A DNA stretch of 64,000 bases from Streptomyces sp. NBC_00353 (GTDB lineage Bacteria > Actinomycetota > Actinomycetes > Streptomycetales > Streptomycetaceae). Where the stretch lies: NCBI RefSeq assembly GCF_036108815.1, contig NZ_CP107985.1:3782001-3846000 (forward strand), written 5' to 3'. Numbering within the stretch: the stretch's first letter is position 1; every line of letters begins with the position of its first letter. Below the pieces are notes generated by a model. That model was not told the DNA's origin. It worked only from the letters and a program-made list of their open reading frames with translations, and made no database searches. Of the stretch, positions 45,337-56,723 are shown piece after piece. The position numbers were made by a program, and so were the translations under genes.

Positions 45337-47144
45337 CTGCCTCTTCGTCCACTGCCCCGGCAGAGCCCCGGCCGCCGTCCGGGGCTCTGCCGGTCGCCGA
45401 GCCGTTCCGGATCCGTCGCGCGGCAGTCCGGCTCGTCCGGCAGGACGGCCGCGCCTTCGCCGCGCTGCTCGCGCTCAACGCGCTGGCCGCCGGCGCCGGA
45501 CTCGTCGCCCCGTGGCTGCTCGGCCGTGTCATCGACGAGGTCAGGGCAGGCGGCGGAGTCGCCACCGTGGACCGGCTGGCGCTCACCATCCTGGTCTTCG
45601 CGCTGGCACAGCTCCTGCTGGCCCGCTACGCCGGCCTGGTCGGACACCGTTTCGGCGAACGGACCCTGGCGCGCGTCCGCGAGCAGTTCGCCGACCGCGC
45701 ACTGGCGTTGCCCGCCTCGGTGGTCGAGCGAGCCGGCACGGGTGACCTGACGACCCGCGGCACCACGGATGTCGCGGCGGTCGGCACCACCCTCCGCGAC
45801 GTCGGCCCCGATGTGCTGATCGCTGCGGTCCAGGCGCTGTTCATCCTCGGGGCGGTCTTCGCGCTCAACCCCTTGCTCGGTACCTGCGGCGTGCTCGGGC
45901 TGCTGGGCATCTGGTTCGCCGTCCGCTGGTATCTGCGCCGGGCGCTCACCGCCTACCTCGCCGAGGGTGCGGCCAATTCGGCACTGGCGGAGCAGCTGGC
46001 GGCCACCGCCGCCGGCGCCCGCACCGTCGAGGCGCTCGGGCTGCAGCGGAGCCGTATCGACGCATGTCACCGGGCGATCGAAGAGTGCCGGCGCACCCGG
46101 ACCCGCACGCTCTTCCTGCGCAGCGTGCTCTTCCCTGCCGTGGACATCTCCTATGTCGTTCCCGTGGCCGGTGTCCTGCTGATCGGTGGTGTGCTGCACA
46201 GCCACGGCGCCATGAGCCTGGGTGCGGTGGTCGCCTCGGCGCTGTATCTGCGGCAGCTCTCCCAGCCGCTGGACACCATCCTGCAGCGGGTCGAACAACT
46301 GCAGAGCAGCAGTGCGTCCTTTGCCAGGGTCGAGGGGATCGGGGTGGTGCCACAGGTGCCCTCGGCCCGCTCCCGCACACCGGCGGACGACCGGATCGCG
46401 GTGACCGGTGTGCACTACGCCTACGGCGGCGGGGCCGACGACGAGGCCGATGTCCTGCACGGAGTCGATCTGACGGTCCGACCCGGCGAGCACTTGGCGA
46501 TCGTCGGCCCGTCCGGCGCCGGCAAGACCACGCTGGGCAGGCTGCTGGCCGGCGTGGACGTGCCACGCACCGGCTCGGTGACAGTGGGCGGGGTACCGGT
46601 GGCCGGCCTGACGCCCGACCGGTTGCGCCGCCAGGTCGTCCTCGTCACCCAGGAGCACCATGTGTTCCTCGGCACGGTCCGGGACAACCTGCGGATGGCA
46701 GCCCCGTCGGCCACCGACGCCGAACTGCGTGCGGCGCTCGCCGCCGTCGGCGCCGAGTGGGCCGGCGAGCTCCCGGACGGCCTGGACACCGATCTGGGCC
46801 ATGCCGGACACCGCCCGGACGGCGCACAAGCCCAGCAACTCGCGCTGGCACGTGTCGTACTGGCCGATCCCCACACGTTGATACTCGACGAGGCCACCGC
46901 GCTCCTGGACCCGAGGACCGCACGGCACACCGAGCGAGCACTGGCCGCCGTCCTCGAAGGCAGAACCGTCATCGCCATCGCGCACCGCCTGCAGACGGCC
47001 CATGACGCGGACCGGGTGGCCGTCATGGAGGACGGCCGGATCACCGAACTCGGCGCCCATGACGATCTGGTGGCCGCCGACGGCGCCTACGCCGCACTCT
47101 GGCGTTCCTGGCATGCCGACGGGCCTCATTCGTCGTCGTTGTGA
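45333..47144 (+). CDS. ABC exporter half-transporter, catalytic subunit of heterodimer 2
   Basis: 603 residues. Walker A G392-PSGAGK398-T, Q-loop VTQEHHVF and Walker B LILDE (Asp519-Glu520) are normal, but its signature is PDGAQ (495-499) instead of LSGGQ. This exactly complements the partner at 43546: one full composite site, and one site in which every motif is lost. Start overlaps the partner's stop (ATGA). The N-terminus before the first helix is about 40 residues. Substrate unknown. Confidence 0.9.
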   Translation: MTASSSTAPAEPRPPSGALPVAEPFRIRRAAVRLVRQDGRAFAALLALNALAAGAGLVAPWLLGRVIDEVRAGGGVATVDRLALTILVFALAQLLLARYAGLVGHRFGERTLARVREQFADRALALPASVVERAGTGDLTTRGTTDVAAVGTTLRDVGPDVLIAAVQALFILGAVFALNPLLGTCGVLGLLGIWFAVRWYLRRALTAYLAEGAANSALAEQLAATAAGARTVEALGLQRSRIDACHRAIEECRRTRTRTLFLRSVLFPAVDISYVVPVAGVLLIGGVLHSHGAMSLGAVVASALYLRQLSQPLDTILQRVEQLQSSSASFARVEGIGVVPQVPSARSRTPADDRIAVTGVHYAYGGGADDEADVLHGVDLTVRPGEHLAIVGPSGAGKTTLGRLLAGVDVPRTGSVTVGGVPVAGLTPDRLRRQVVLVTQEHHVFLGTVRDNLRMAAPSATDAELRAALAAVGAEWAGELPDGLDTDLGHAGHRPDGAQAQQLALARVVLADPHTLILDEATALLDPRTARHTERALAAVLEGRTVIAIAHRLQTAHDADRVAVMEDGRITELGAHDDLVAADGAYAALWRSWHADGPHSSSL

Positions 47145-47616
47145 ACATGGCGCGGGGCCGGCCCTGCGCGACAGGACCACGGAGAGAGCGGCGGCTGCCG
47201 CCATCACCGCGCCGGCGGGCGTCTCGGGCTCGGCGGCGGATGCGGCGGGCAGCATCGTTCGGCGAACGTCCCGGCCGCGGACGGTTCGGAACAAGCCACA
47301 GTTCGAGGCCATTTCGACTGACAGGCGCTACCCCGTACCCAGCCCGCTGTTCGAACACGATGCATTCGGGCCCGACTTCGATCGCTCTTCGAATTCGGCC
47401 TGCACCGGACCCCTGGATGGCGTCGCGGTGATGATCGGTGAAACGTCCGCTTAACGAACATGGCGTTTCTGGCAACGGACGAATTCCGGCCAAGTTGTTG
47501 ACGCGGTCCTGACAGAGACGTCCATCTGCTGACACTCTTCCCCCGTTCTGCGCACTGCTTGCTCTGCCCGGACGGCTCACCCAGCCGCCGTTACCCCCCT
47601 CGCAGAAGGAGTCCGC
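47145..47616. other. Intergenic region upstream of the M4 peptidase
   Basis: 472 bases with no supported gene. A TTGACG at about 47498-47503 with TCCATCT about 17 bases further is a possible but weak promoter. GAAGGAG just before 47617 is the ribosome site of the peptidase. Confidence 0.4.
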
Positions 47617-49641
47617 GTGAGATCCACGCCCAGCCGTCGCGCCACCGCGACCGGCGCTCTGATAGCCGCAGCAGCCCTCCTCGCCGCAGGAATCCAGACG
47701 GGCACGGCAGCCGCCGCGCCCGACAGTTCCGCTGCCGCCCCGGCCGCCACCCGTGTCAATCACGGGGCACTGGCCAAGCAGCTCTCCCCCTCCCAGCGCG
47801 CCGAGCTGATCCGCGAGGCCAACGCGAGCAAGGCGGCCACGGCCAAGGAGCTCGGTCTCGGCTCCCAGGAGAAGCTCGTCGTCCGCGATGTCATCCAGGA
47901 CAACGACGGCACCACGCACACGCGTTACGAGCGCACCTTCGACGGACTTCCGGTCCTCGGTGGGGACTTGGTCGTCCAGGAGTCCAAGGCCGGTGCGACC
48001 GAGAGCGTCACCAAGGCGTCCAAGGCCACCTCCGCCCAGCTGAAGGCCGTCGACACCGCCGCCGATGTCGCCCCGGCCAGGGCCGAGTCGCAGGCTCTCG
48101 GTGCAGCCAAGGCCGCCGGCTCCAAGAAGACCGTCGCCGACCGGGCACCGCGCAAGGTGGTCTGGATGGCCCAGGGCAAGCCGCAGCTCGCCTACGAGAC
48201 CGTCGTCGGCGGGCTCCAGGACGACGGCACCCCCAACGAGCTGCACGTCATCACCGACGCGTCCACCGGCGCGAAGCTGTACGAGTGGCAGGCCATCGAG
48301 ACCGGCACCGGCAACACCCAGTACAGCGGCCAGGTCACGCTCGGCACCGCACCGTCGTACACGCTGACCGACACGACACGCGGCAGCCACAAGACGTACA
48401 ACCTGAACCACGGCACGTCCGGCACCGGGACGCTCTTCTCCGGCTCCGACGACATCTGGGGCAACGGAAATCCGACGAACGTCGAGACGGCCGCGGCGGA
48501 CGCGCACTACGGCGCGGCCGAGACCTGGGACTACTACAAGAACGTGCAGGGCCGCACCGGTATCCGGGGCGACGGCGTCGGCGCGTACTCCCGCGTCCAC
48601 TACGGCAACAACTACGTCAACGCCTTCTGGGACGACAGCTGCTTCTGCATGACCTACGGAGACGGCAGCGGCAACGCCGCACCGCTGACCTCCCTGGACG
48701 TGGCCGCGCACGAGATGACGCACGGTGTCACCTCCGCCACCGCCGGCCTGGTCTACAGCGGCGAGTCCGGCGGTCTCAACGAGGCGACCAGCGACATCAT
48801 GGCCGCCGCGGTCGAGTTCTACTCCAACAACGCCACCGACGTGGGCGACTACCTGGTCGGCGAGAAGATCGACATCAACGGCGACGGCACCCCGCTGCGC
48901 TACATGGACAAGCCGAGCAAGGACGGCGCGTCCAAGGACGCCTGGTACTCAGGCATCGGCGGAGTGGACGTCCACTACTCCTCAGGTCCTGCGAACCACT
49001 TCTTCTACCTCCTCTCCGAGGGCAGCGGCGCCAAGACCATCAACGGCGTCTCGTACAACTCCCCGACCTCCGACGGCCTGCCGGTCACCGGCATCGGCCG
49101 CGACAAGGCCGCGCTGATCTGGTTCAAGGCGCTCACCACCAAGTTCAGCTCCACGACGAACTACGCGGCGGCCCGCACCGGCACCCTCGCTGCGGCCGGT
49201 GACCTGTACGGCACGACCAGCGCCGAGTACAAGGCGGTGGCCGACGCCTGGGCCGGCGTCAACGTGGGCTCGCGCAGCGGTGGCGGAGGCGGCGGGACCG
49301 TCTTCCAGAACACCACCCACGTCGCCATCCCGGACAACGGCGCGGCCGTCACCAGCTCGGTCAACGTCACCGGTGTCACGGGCAACGCACCCAGCACCCT
49401 CCAGGTCGGGGTGGACATCACCCACACCTGGCGCGGTGACCTCGTCATCGACCTCGTCGCTCCGGACGGCACGGCGTACCGGCTGAAGAACTCCTCGTCC
49501 GGCGACTCGGCGGACAACGTCCAGACGACCTACACCGTCAACGCGTCGTCCGAGGTCGCCAACGGCACCTGGAAGCTGAAGGTCCAGGACGTGGCCTCGC
49601 AGGACGTCGGCACGATCAACAGCTTCAAGCTGACCTTCTGA
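47617..49641 (+). CDS. Secreted M4-family (thermolysin-like) metallopeptidase with C-terminal P domain
   Basis: 674 residues from GTG 47617. Signal peptide (RRATATGALIAAAALLAAG), FTP/PepSY-type propeptide (about 50-240), and a catalytic domain with zinc motif H365-E366-M367-T368-H369 and the third ligand Glu389 in GGLNEATSD. After a Gly-rich linker (SGGGGGG) comes a proprotein-convertase P domain (about 575-674; ITHTWRGDLVIDLVAPDGT), as in many Streptomyces extracellular proteases. It should hydrolyse extracellular proteins; it is a single-gene unit bounded by terminators. Confidence 0.95.
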   Translation: MRSTPSRRATATGALIAAAALLAAGIQTGTAAAAPDSSAAAPAATRVNHGALAKQLSPSQRAELIREANASKAATAKELGLGSQEKLVVRDVIQDNDGTTHTRYERTFDGLPVLGGDLVVQESKAGATESVTKASKATSAQLKAVDTAADVAPARAESQALGAAKAAGSKKTVADRAPRKVVWMAQGKPQLAYETVVGGLQDDGTPNELHVITDASTGAKLYEWQAIETGTGNTQYSGQVTLGTAPSYTLTDTTRGSHKTYNLNHGTSGTGTLFSGSDDIWGNGNPTNVETAAADAHYGAAETWDYYKNVQGRTGIRGDGVGAYSRVHYGNNYVNAFWDDSCFCMTYGDGSGNAAPLTSLDVAAHEMTHGVTSATAGLVYSGESGGLNEATSDIMAAAVEFYSNNATDVGDYLVGEKIDINGDGTPLRYMDKPSKDGASKDAWYSGIGGVDVHYSSGPANHFFYLLSEGSGAKTINGVSYNSPTSDGLPVTGIGRDKAALIWFKALTTKFSSTTNYAAARTGTLAAAGDLYGTTSAEYKAVADAWAGVNVGSRSGGGGGGTVFQNTTHVAIPDNGAAVTSSVNVTGVTGNAPSTLQVGVDITHTWRGDLVIDLVAPDGTAYRLKNSSSGDSADNVQTTYTVNASSEVANGTWKLKVQDVASQDVGTINSFKLTF

Positions 49642-49675
49642 ACCCAGCAGCACGTTCAGGGCAGTCGATGCGCGG

Positions 49676-49714
49676 AACCGCCCGGGAGGGGCTCTCCTTC
49701 CTCCCGGGCGGTTT
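49676..49714. terminator. Terminator between the convergent peptidase and lyase genes
   Basis: A perfect 14-base stem, AACCGCCCGGGAGG (49676-49689) with its complement (49700-49713), and a T-run after it on the plus strand. Confidence 0.9.
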
Positions 49715-49750
49715 CGCCGTTCCGCGAGACAACCTGCCTCTGAAAGCAGG

Positions 49751-50983
49751 TCAGTTGGGGTTGTTCGCGTGGGTCAGGGTCTCCCAGGCGACGAACAGGT
49801 TGTTGGATCCGGCGGGCCTCTGCTGTTCGGTGAGGGTCTGGGTGTTGGTCATGGCGATACCCATCCGGTTGTGCAGGGCGTTGAAACCCACTTCGGTGAT
49901 CGGCCCGAGGTTGTCCTTGAGCGTGCCGCCGCACAGCGTCGACGGGACTGCCGCGCCCAGCTGGTACTTGGCGTGCAGGCCCAGTGCGTGACGCAGGCGT
50001 TCGGCGATCTCGGGGTAGAGGTCCTGGCCCTGGATACGGCTTGTCTCGGCGATGTGGGAGATGGCGGAGATGCCGTAGCCGGTGTGGGTGAGATCGCGGC
50101 AGGTCTCCTGGGAGAGACCGTCCATGAAGGTGGACTGTCCCTGCCAGTAGCCGATGATCTCGTCGCGCGTGTCGAGGCCGCTGCCCGGCGCGGTCTTCGG
50201 CAGAGCGCCGTCGGCGGTGATGTAGATGTACGCGGGGACACGTCCGCGGAACTTGGTGACGGCCTTGTCGTAGGCGGTGCGGTCCTCGAGGAAGACCGCG
50301 ATGCCGATCGCGGCCTCGGTCATGCTCAGTTCCCAGTTCCCGTTGCTGTTGGAGCCGTTGATGACCTCGGGGAGGTAGACGTTGCGCAGCATGGTGGCGA
50401 AGCGGCCGGAGTTCGGCCAGCTGCTGTACGTGTACTTGATGATCTCGGCGGCCCGGGGCCAGGAGGAGCCGGCCCAGCCGGTCTGAAGCGGAGCGTTGCT
50501 GTTGGTGTGGTCCTGGATCACGGCCGACCAGGCGTCCATGATCTCGATGGACTTCTGGGCGTAGCGGCTGTCCTGAGTGACGTACCAGGCCAGCGCGAGG
50601 GTGTAGGCGGCTATCGCGTCCTCGCGCTCATCGGTGCAGCCGTAGTTGGGGTTGGAGTACGAGCCGCACTCCACGATGGCGCGTGGCTTTGCGGTGCGGG
50701 TGAGCGAGGCGTACTTGCTGGCCAGCATCTGGTCGTACGCGCTCTTCCAGGGCTGGGCTCCGGCCTGCACCTTGGCGCGTACGAAGTCGAGCTGGGGGCG
50801 GCTGACGAGCACGCCGGGGTGGGTGAAGGAGGCTGGGGCCGCGACCGCGGCGGCCTTCACCGCTTGCGGGCCGTCGGCGGGTGCGGCTCTGTTTGCCGAG
50901 GCCGGGGCCATGAAGACCGCGGTGAGCAGGGCGGCCAGTGCGGTGGCGAGGCCGAGGCCGCGCCCGATGGATCCGGTACGCAT
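49751..50983 (-). CDS. Secreted alginate-lyase-family (PL5-like) protein
   Basis: 410 residues from ATG 50983, with GGAAGG 7 bases upstream. Signal peptide (LATALAALLTAVFMAPASA), then the helical alginate_lyase toroid: FTHPGVLVSRPQLDFVRAKV, NGNWELSMTEAAIGIAVFLE and ETCRDLTHTGYGISAISHIA are characteristic. The His-Thr-Gly-Tyr segment fits the conserved catalytic region. It probably depolymerises an acidic polysaccharide outside the cell; the exact sugar is unknown, since many actinomycete members are untested. Confidence 0.88.
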   Translation of the reverse strand: MRTGSIGRGLGLATALAALLTAVFMAPASANRAAPADGPQAVKAAAVAAPASFTHPGVLVSRPQLDFVRAKVQAGAQPWKSAYDQMLASKYASLTRTAKPRAIVECGSYSNPNYGCTDEREDAIAAYTLALAWYVTQDSRYAQKSIEIMDAWSAVIQDHTNSNAPLQTGWAGSSWPRAAEIIKYTYSSWPNSGRFATMLRNVYLPEVINGSNSNGNWELSMTEAAIGIAVFLEDRTAYDKAVTKFRGRVPAYIYITADGALPKTAPGSGLDTRDEIIGYWQGQSTFMDGLSQETCRDLTHTGYGISAISHIAETSRIQGQDLYPEIAERLRHALGLHAKYQLGAAVPSTLCGGTLKDNLGPITEVGFNALHNRMGIAMTNTQTLTEQQRPAGSNNLFVAWETLTHANNPN

Positions 50984-51038
50984 GTGGGGTGCCTTCCGGT
51001 GCGGAGGAGGTTCAGCAACTCTCACCAGAACCAGTTCG

Positions 51039-51073
51039 GTTCACAGACATGAACATCGAGTCGAGTTGTGAAC
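51039..51073. promoter_or_regulatory. Inverted repeat upstream of the lyase gene
   Basis: GTTCACA (51039-51045) and TGTGAAC (51067-51073) lie 56-90 bases upstream of the lyase start in an AT-richer stretch. Possible operator for carbohydrate-responsive control. Confidence 0.35.
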
Positions 51074-51143
51074 TCTGCAATGAGTGAGGAACTTAAATGC
51101 ATCCCATGGACACGTCAAGGCATTGCGTTCAGAGAACGAAGGA

Positions 51144-51168
51144 GCCCGGCACCTCGCAGGTACCGGGC
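51144..51168 (-). terminator. Terminator of glgP
   Basis: An 11-base stem with one mismatch, GCCCGGCACCT with AGGTACCGGGC, and a 3-base loop, 17 bases beyond the glgP stop. Confidence 0.75.
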
Positions 51169-51184
51169 CCCAGGTGTCGGGACA

Positions 51185-53788
51185 TCAGCGCATCAGCACG
51201 CCCGCACCGTCTCCCGTCGCTTCCGTCGGCAGGGCGACCAGGCCCAGTTCCGCACTGGTCGCAAGCAGCGGGTGGGCAGGAAGTACCCGCACGGTGTAGC
51301 CGTAGGGCCCCGTGCGGTCGAGGGCGAGCGGCCCCTCGTACAACCAGCGGCCCTCCAGGTCCTGACCACCGGTCGGCTTCAGCGGGAAGACCTGGGCATC
51401 CGAGATCGCGTCGGCGGAGTCGACCCGCCCGGCCACCGCCTGCACCTCCACATCGTCCGGCTCCAGTGCTCCGAGGGCGATCCGGACCCGCAGCGCCAGC
51501 GTGGACCCCAGCTCGGCCGAACTGCCCGCAGTGCTCGGTGCCACGGCCTCCACGTGGTCGACGGCGACCCGCGGCCAAGCCGCACGGACCCGGGCCTTCC
51601 AGTCCGCGAGTTCCCGCGCCGTGGCGGCGTCCAGGGAGCGGTGGGCCAGCGCGGCCGGTGCGTACAACCGCTCCACGTACTCACGCACCATGCGTCCCGC
51701 CAGAACCTTGGGCCCCAGGGAGCCCACCGTGCGGCGGACCATCTCGACCCAGCGCTCGGGCAGCCCTTCGGCGCCCCGGTCGTAGAAGCGTGGTGCGACC
51801 CGCTCCTCGATCAGTTCGTAGAGGGCATTCGCCTCCAGCTCGTCGCGCCGGTCCTCGTCCATCGCGGACCCGTCCGCGGTCGGGATCGCCCAGCCGAAGT
51901 CCGGTTCGAACCACTCGTCCCACCAGCCGTCGAGCACGGACAGATTGAGACAGCCGTTGAGGGCAGCCTTCATCCCGCTCGTGCCGCACGCCTCCAGCGG
52001 GCGCAGCGGGTTGTTGAGCCAGACGTCGCAGCCCGGGTAGAGCTTCTGTGCCATCGCCATCCCGTAGTCGGGCAGGAAGACGATGCGATGGCGGACCCTG
52101 GGGTCGTCGGAGAACCGCACCAGCTCCTGGACCAGCCGCTTGCCACTGTCGTCGGCAGGGTGTGCCTTGCCTGCGACAACGATCTGAATCGGCCGGGTCG
52201 GGTGGAGCAGCAGTTCCATCAGCCGGTGACGGTCGCGCAGCATCAGGGTCAGCCGCTTGTACGAGGGCACGCGGCGGGCGAAGCCGATGGTCAGTACGTC
52301 CGGGTCCAGCACACCGTCGATCCAGCCGAGTTCGGCCGGCTCCGCGCCCCGCGTGCGCCACGAGGCGGAGAGCCTTTCGCGGACCTCGGTCACCAGCTGT
52401 TCGCGCAGGTTCCGCCGCAGGTCCCAGATCTCCCGGTCCGGGATCCCGGCTGCCGCATCCCAGCGTCCCGGCGTGCCCCCGTACCGGTCCCGGAGTTCGA
52501 AGATCTCGGGCGCGACCCACGTGGGCGCGTGCACGCCGTTGGTCACCGAGGTGATCGGCACCTCCGCAGCGTCGAATCCCGGCCACAGTCCCGCGAACAT
52601 CTTCCGGCTGACCGCGCCGTGCAGGGTGGAGACACCGTTGGCACGCTGGGCCAGCCGCAGGCCCATGACCGCCATGTTGAAGAGACCGGGCTCACCGCCG
52701 GGGTAGGTCTCCATGCCCAGCTGCAGGATCCGTTCGACGCCCACGCCCGCCAGTTCACCGTCGTCGCCGAAGTGGCGGGCGATGAGCTCCCGGTCGAAGC
52801 GGTCGATTCCGGCAGGCACCGGGGTATGGGTGGTGAAGACCGTGCCGGCCCGCACCGCCTCGACCGAGGAGTCGAAATCCAGCCCGGTGCCGGAGAGTTC
52901 GCGAATGCGCTCCAGCCCGAGGAAGCCGGCGTGTCCCTCGTTGGTGTGGAACACCTCAGGCTCCGCCTGCCCCGTGAGCCGGCAGTACGTCCGTACGGCC
53001 CTTACCCCGCCGATGCCGAGCAGCATCTCCTGCAACAGACGGTGCTCACTGCCGCCGCCGTAGAGCCGGTCGGTGACATCGCGTTCGCCGGGCGCGTTCT
53101 CCTCCACGTCGGAGTCGAGCAGAAGGAGCGGGATGCGGCCGACCTGGGCCTGCCAGATGCGGGCGTGGAGCGAGCGGCCGCCGGGAAGGTCCAGTACCAC
53201 TTGGCTCGGTGTTCCGTCGGCCTCGCGCAACAGGGTGAGTGGCAGTTCGTTCGGGTCGAGGACGGGATAGTGCTCCTGCTGCCAGCCTTCGCGCGACAGG
53301 CTCTGGCGGAAGTAGCCGTGCCGGTAGAGCAGCCCCACCCCGACGAGGGGTACGCCCAGGTCGCTGGCGGCCTTCAGATGGTCCCCGGCAAGGATGCCGA
53401 GTCCGCCGGAGTACTGGGGAAGGGCTGCGGCCACGCCGAACTCGGGCGAGAAGTACGCCACGGCGGCCGGCAGTTCCGTGCCCTGCGCCTGCTGCTCCTG
53501 GTACCACCTCGGACCGTCCAGATACTCCTGGAGGGCGCCGGACACCTCGTTGAGCCGGTGCAGGAACTGCTCGTCCCGGGCCAGCTCGGCGAGCCGCCCG
53601 GCGGAGACGGCGCCGAGCAGACGTACAGGGTCGGAGTCCGCCGCCCGGCTGCCCTCCGGGGCGACGGCCTGGAAGAGCTCACGTGTCTCGGTGTGCCAGG
53701 ACCAGCGCAGGTTGCGGGCGAGGTCGCTGAGCGGTTGAAGGGGGTCGGGGAGGACGGGACGCACGGTGAATCGACGAATGGCCTTCAC
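51185..53788 (-). CDS. glgP: Alpha-glucan (glycogen) phosphorylase GlgP
   Basis: 867 residues from GTG 53788 with AAGGTGG upstream. Actinobacterial short-form GT35: N-terminal DUF3417 region (PLSDLARNLRWSWH), GGLGILAGDHLKAASDLGVP, FHTNEGHAGF, and the PLP/phosphate region with EACGTSGMKAALNG. It releases glucose-1-phosphate from alpha-1,4-glucan ends. The last 130 residues form a separate beta-rich domain. It is divergent from the glgE operon, an arrangement known in other Streptomyces. Confidence 0.95.
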   Translation of the reverse strand: MKAIRRFTVRPVLPDPLQPLSDLARNLRWSWHTETRELFQAVAPEGSRAADSDPVRLLGAVSAGRLAELARDEQFLHRLNEVSGALQEYLDGPRWYQEQQAQGTELPAAVAYFSPEFGVAAALPQYSGGLGILAGDHLKAASDLGVPLVGVGLLYRHGYFRQSLSREGWQQEHYPVLDPNELPLTLLREADGTPSQVVLDLPGGRSLHARIWQAQVGRIPLLLLDSDVEENAPGERDVTDRLYGGGSEHRLLQEMLLGIGGVRAVRTYCRLTGQAEPEVFHTNEGHAGFLGLERIRELSGTGLDFDSSVEAVRAGTVFTTHTPVPAGIDRFDRELIARHFGDDGELAGVGVERILQLGMETYPGGEPGLFNMAVMGLRLAQRANGVSTLHGAVSRKMFAGLWPGFDAAEVPITSVTNGVHAPTWVAPEIFELRDRYGGTPGRWDAAAGIPDREIWDLRRNLREQLVTEVRERLSASWRTRGAEPAELGWIDGVLDPDVLTIGFARRVPSYKRLTLMLRDRHRLMELLLHPTRPIQIVVAGKAHPADDSGKRLVQELVRFSDDPRVRHRIVFLPDYGMAMAQKLYPGCDVWLNNPLRPLEACGTSGMKAALNGCLNLSVLDGWWDEWFEPDFGWAIPTADGSAMDEDRRDELEANALYELIEERVAPRFYDRGAEGLPERWVEMVRRTVGSLGPKVLAGRMVREYVERLYAPAALAHRSLDAATARELADWKARVRAAWPRVAVDHVEAVAPSTAGSSAELGSTLALRVRIALGALEPDDVEVQAVAGRVDSADAISDAQVFPLKPTGGQDLEGRWLYEGPLALDRTGPYGYTVRVLPAHPLLATSAELGLVALPTEATGDGAGVLMR

Positions 53789-54391
53789 GTATTCCACCTT
53801 TACAGGGGACGTACGAATCCGAGGGGACGCACCACGGTGTGCGCCCTCTCCGTCACCCTCGACGGTAGCGGTGTGCCGTACTGCGAAACCACGGCGCGCG
53901 ACCGGCTCACACCGGGCGACGCCCGGTGAGCCGCCCGCCCCGGCCACGCCCCCGACCGAAGCCCCGCAGGCATGGGTCCCCTCCGTATCACTGCCCCCTC
54001 GGAGCAAATCACTGCACATCCGCCACGGGGGTTATGGCCGATTCCACCCCCTCGGGCGGCCTTGTGGCACCTCATCCCACAGGGAAGGCTGCCGTGTGGC
54101 GCGTACGGGGTCGGGGCGGACCGGCCGGCCACCGGCGCGACTCCGTGCGGCGAGTTCCACGTCGACGAGGAGGTTTCGGCTCATGGGACGGACACGACGA
54201 CGCCCGATGCCCGGCACGGCACGCCCGAGCACCGGCAGGACGACCGCGCCGGCCGCCCCGTCACCGGGGACGGAGCCCGGCGCATTCAGACCTTCACAAC
54301 TACGCCCGAGTAGTTAACAAACCACCGGATTGGCCCCCCGAGAACGGTGGGAAGGCTTCTGCGGTACACAGCCCGAATACCACCCGAATGC

Positions 54392-54407
54392 GGATCATCT
54401 GTGATCC
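54392..54407. promoter_or_regulatory. Palindrome upstream of glgE
   Basis: GGATCA and TGATCC arms with a 4-base TCTG centre, 118 bases before the glgE start; operator candidate. Confidence 0.4.
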
Positions 54408-54482
54408 AGCAGCGGCTCGTATGCAGTGCGTACGGGTCCGGTGTGCATCCGGTCCCCACCCGTACACCACACCCGTGCCCCA

Positions 54483-54504
54483 GCCATTCGAGTGCCATTC
54501 GAGT
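54483..54504 (+). repeat. 11-base tandem repeat before glgE
   Basis: Two abutting identical copies of GCCATTCGAGT, ending 10 bases before the AGGAG ribosome site. An exact one-helical-turn period suggests a protein-binding site or a repeat affecting leader structure. Confidence 0.6.
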
Positions 54505-54524
54505 GAACGCGGACAGGAGCGGCC

Positions 54525-56719
<2,195 letters not shown>

Positions 56720-56723
<4 letters not shown>

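Larger units (their letters stand above)
53789..54524. other. 736-base divergent regulatory region between glgP and glgE
   Basis: No gene is supported on either strand. Visible elements are an inverted repeat AACTAC/GTAGTT (54298-54315), a palindrome at 54392-54407 and an 11-base tandem repeat at 54483-54504. The region should hold both promoters and developmental control sites. Confidence 0.6.

Noticed and set aside
47145..47616. Candidate small genes upstream of the M4 peptidase
   Set aside because: Open frames on both strands lack ribosome sites and conserved features; treated as promoter region.
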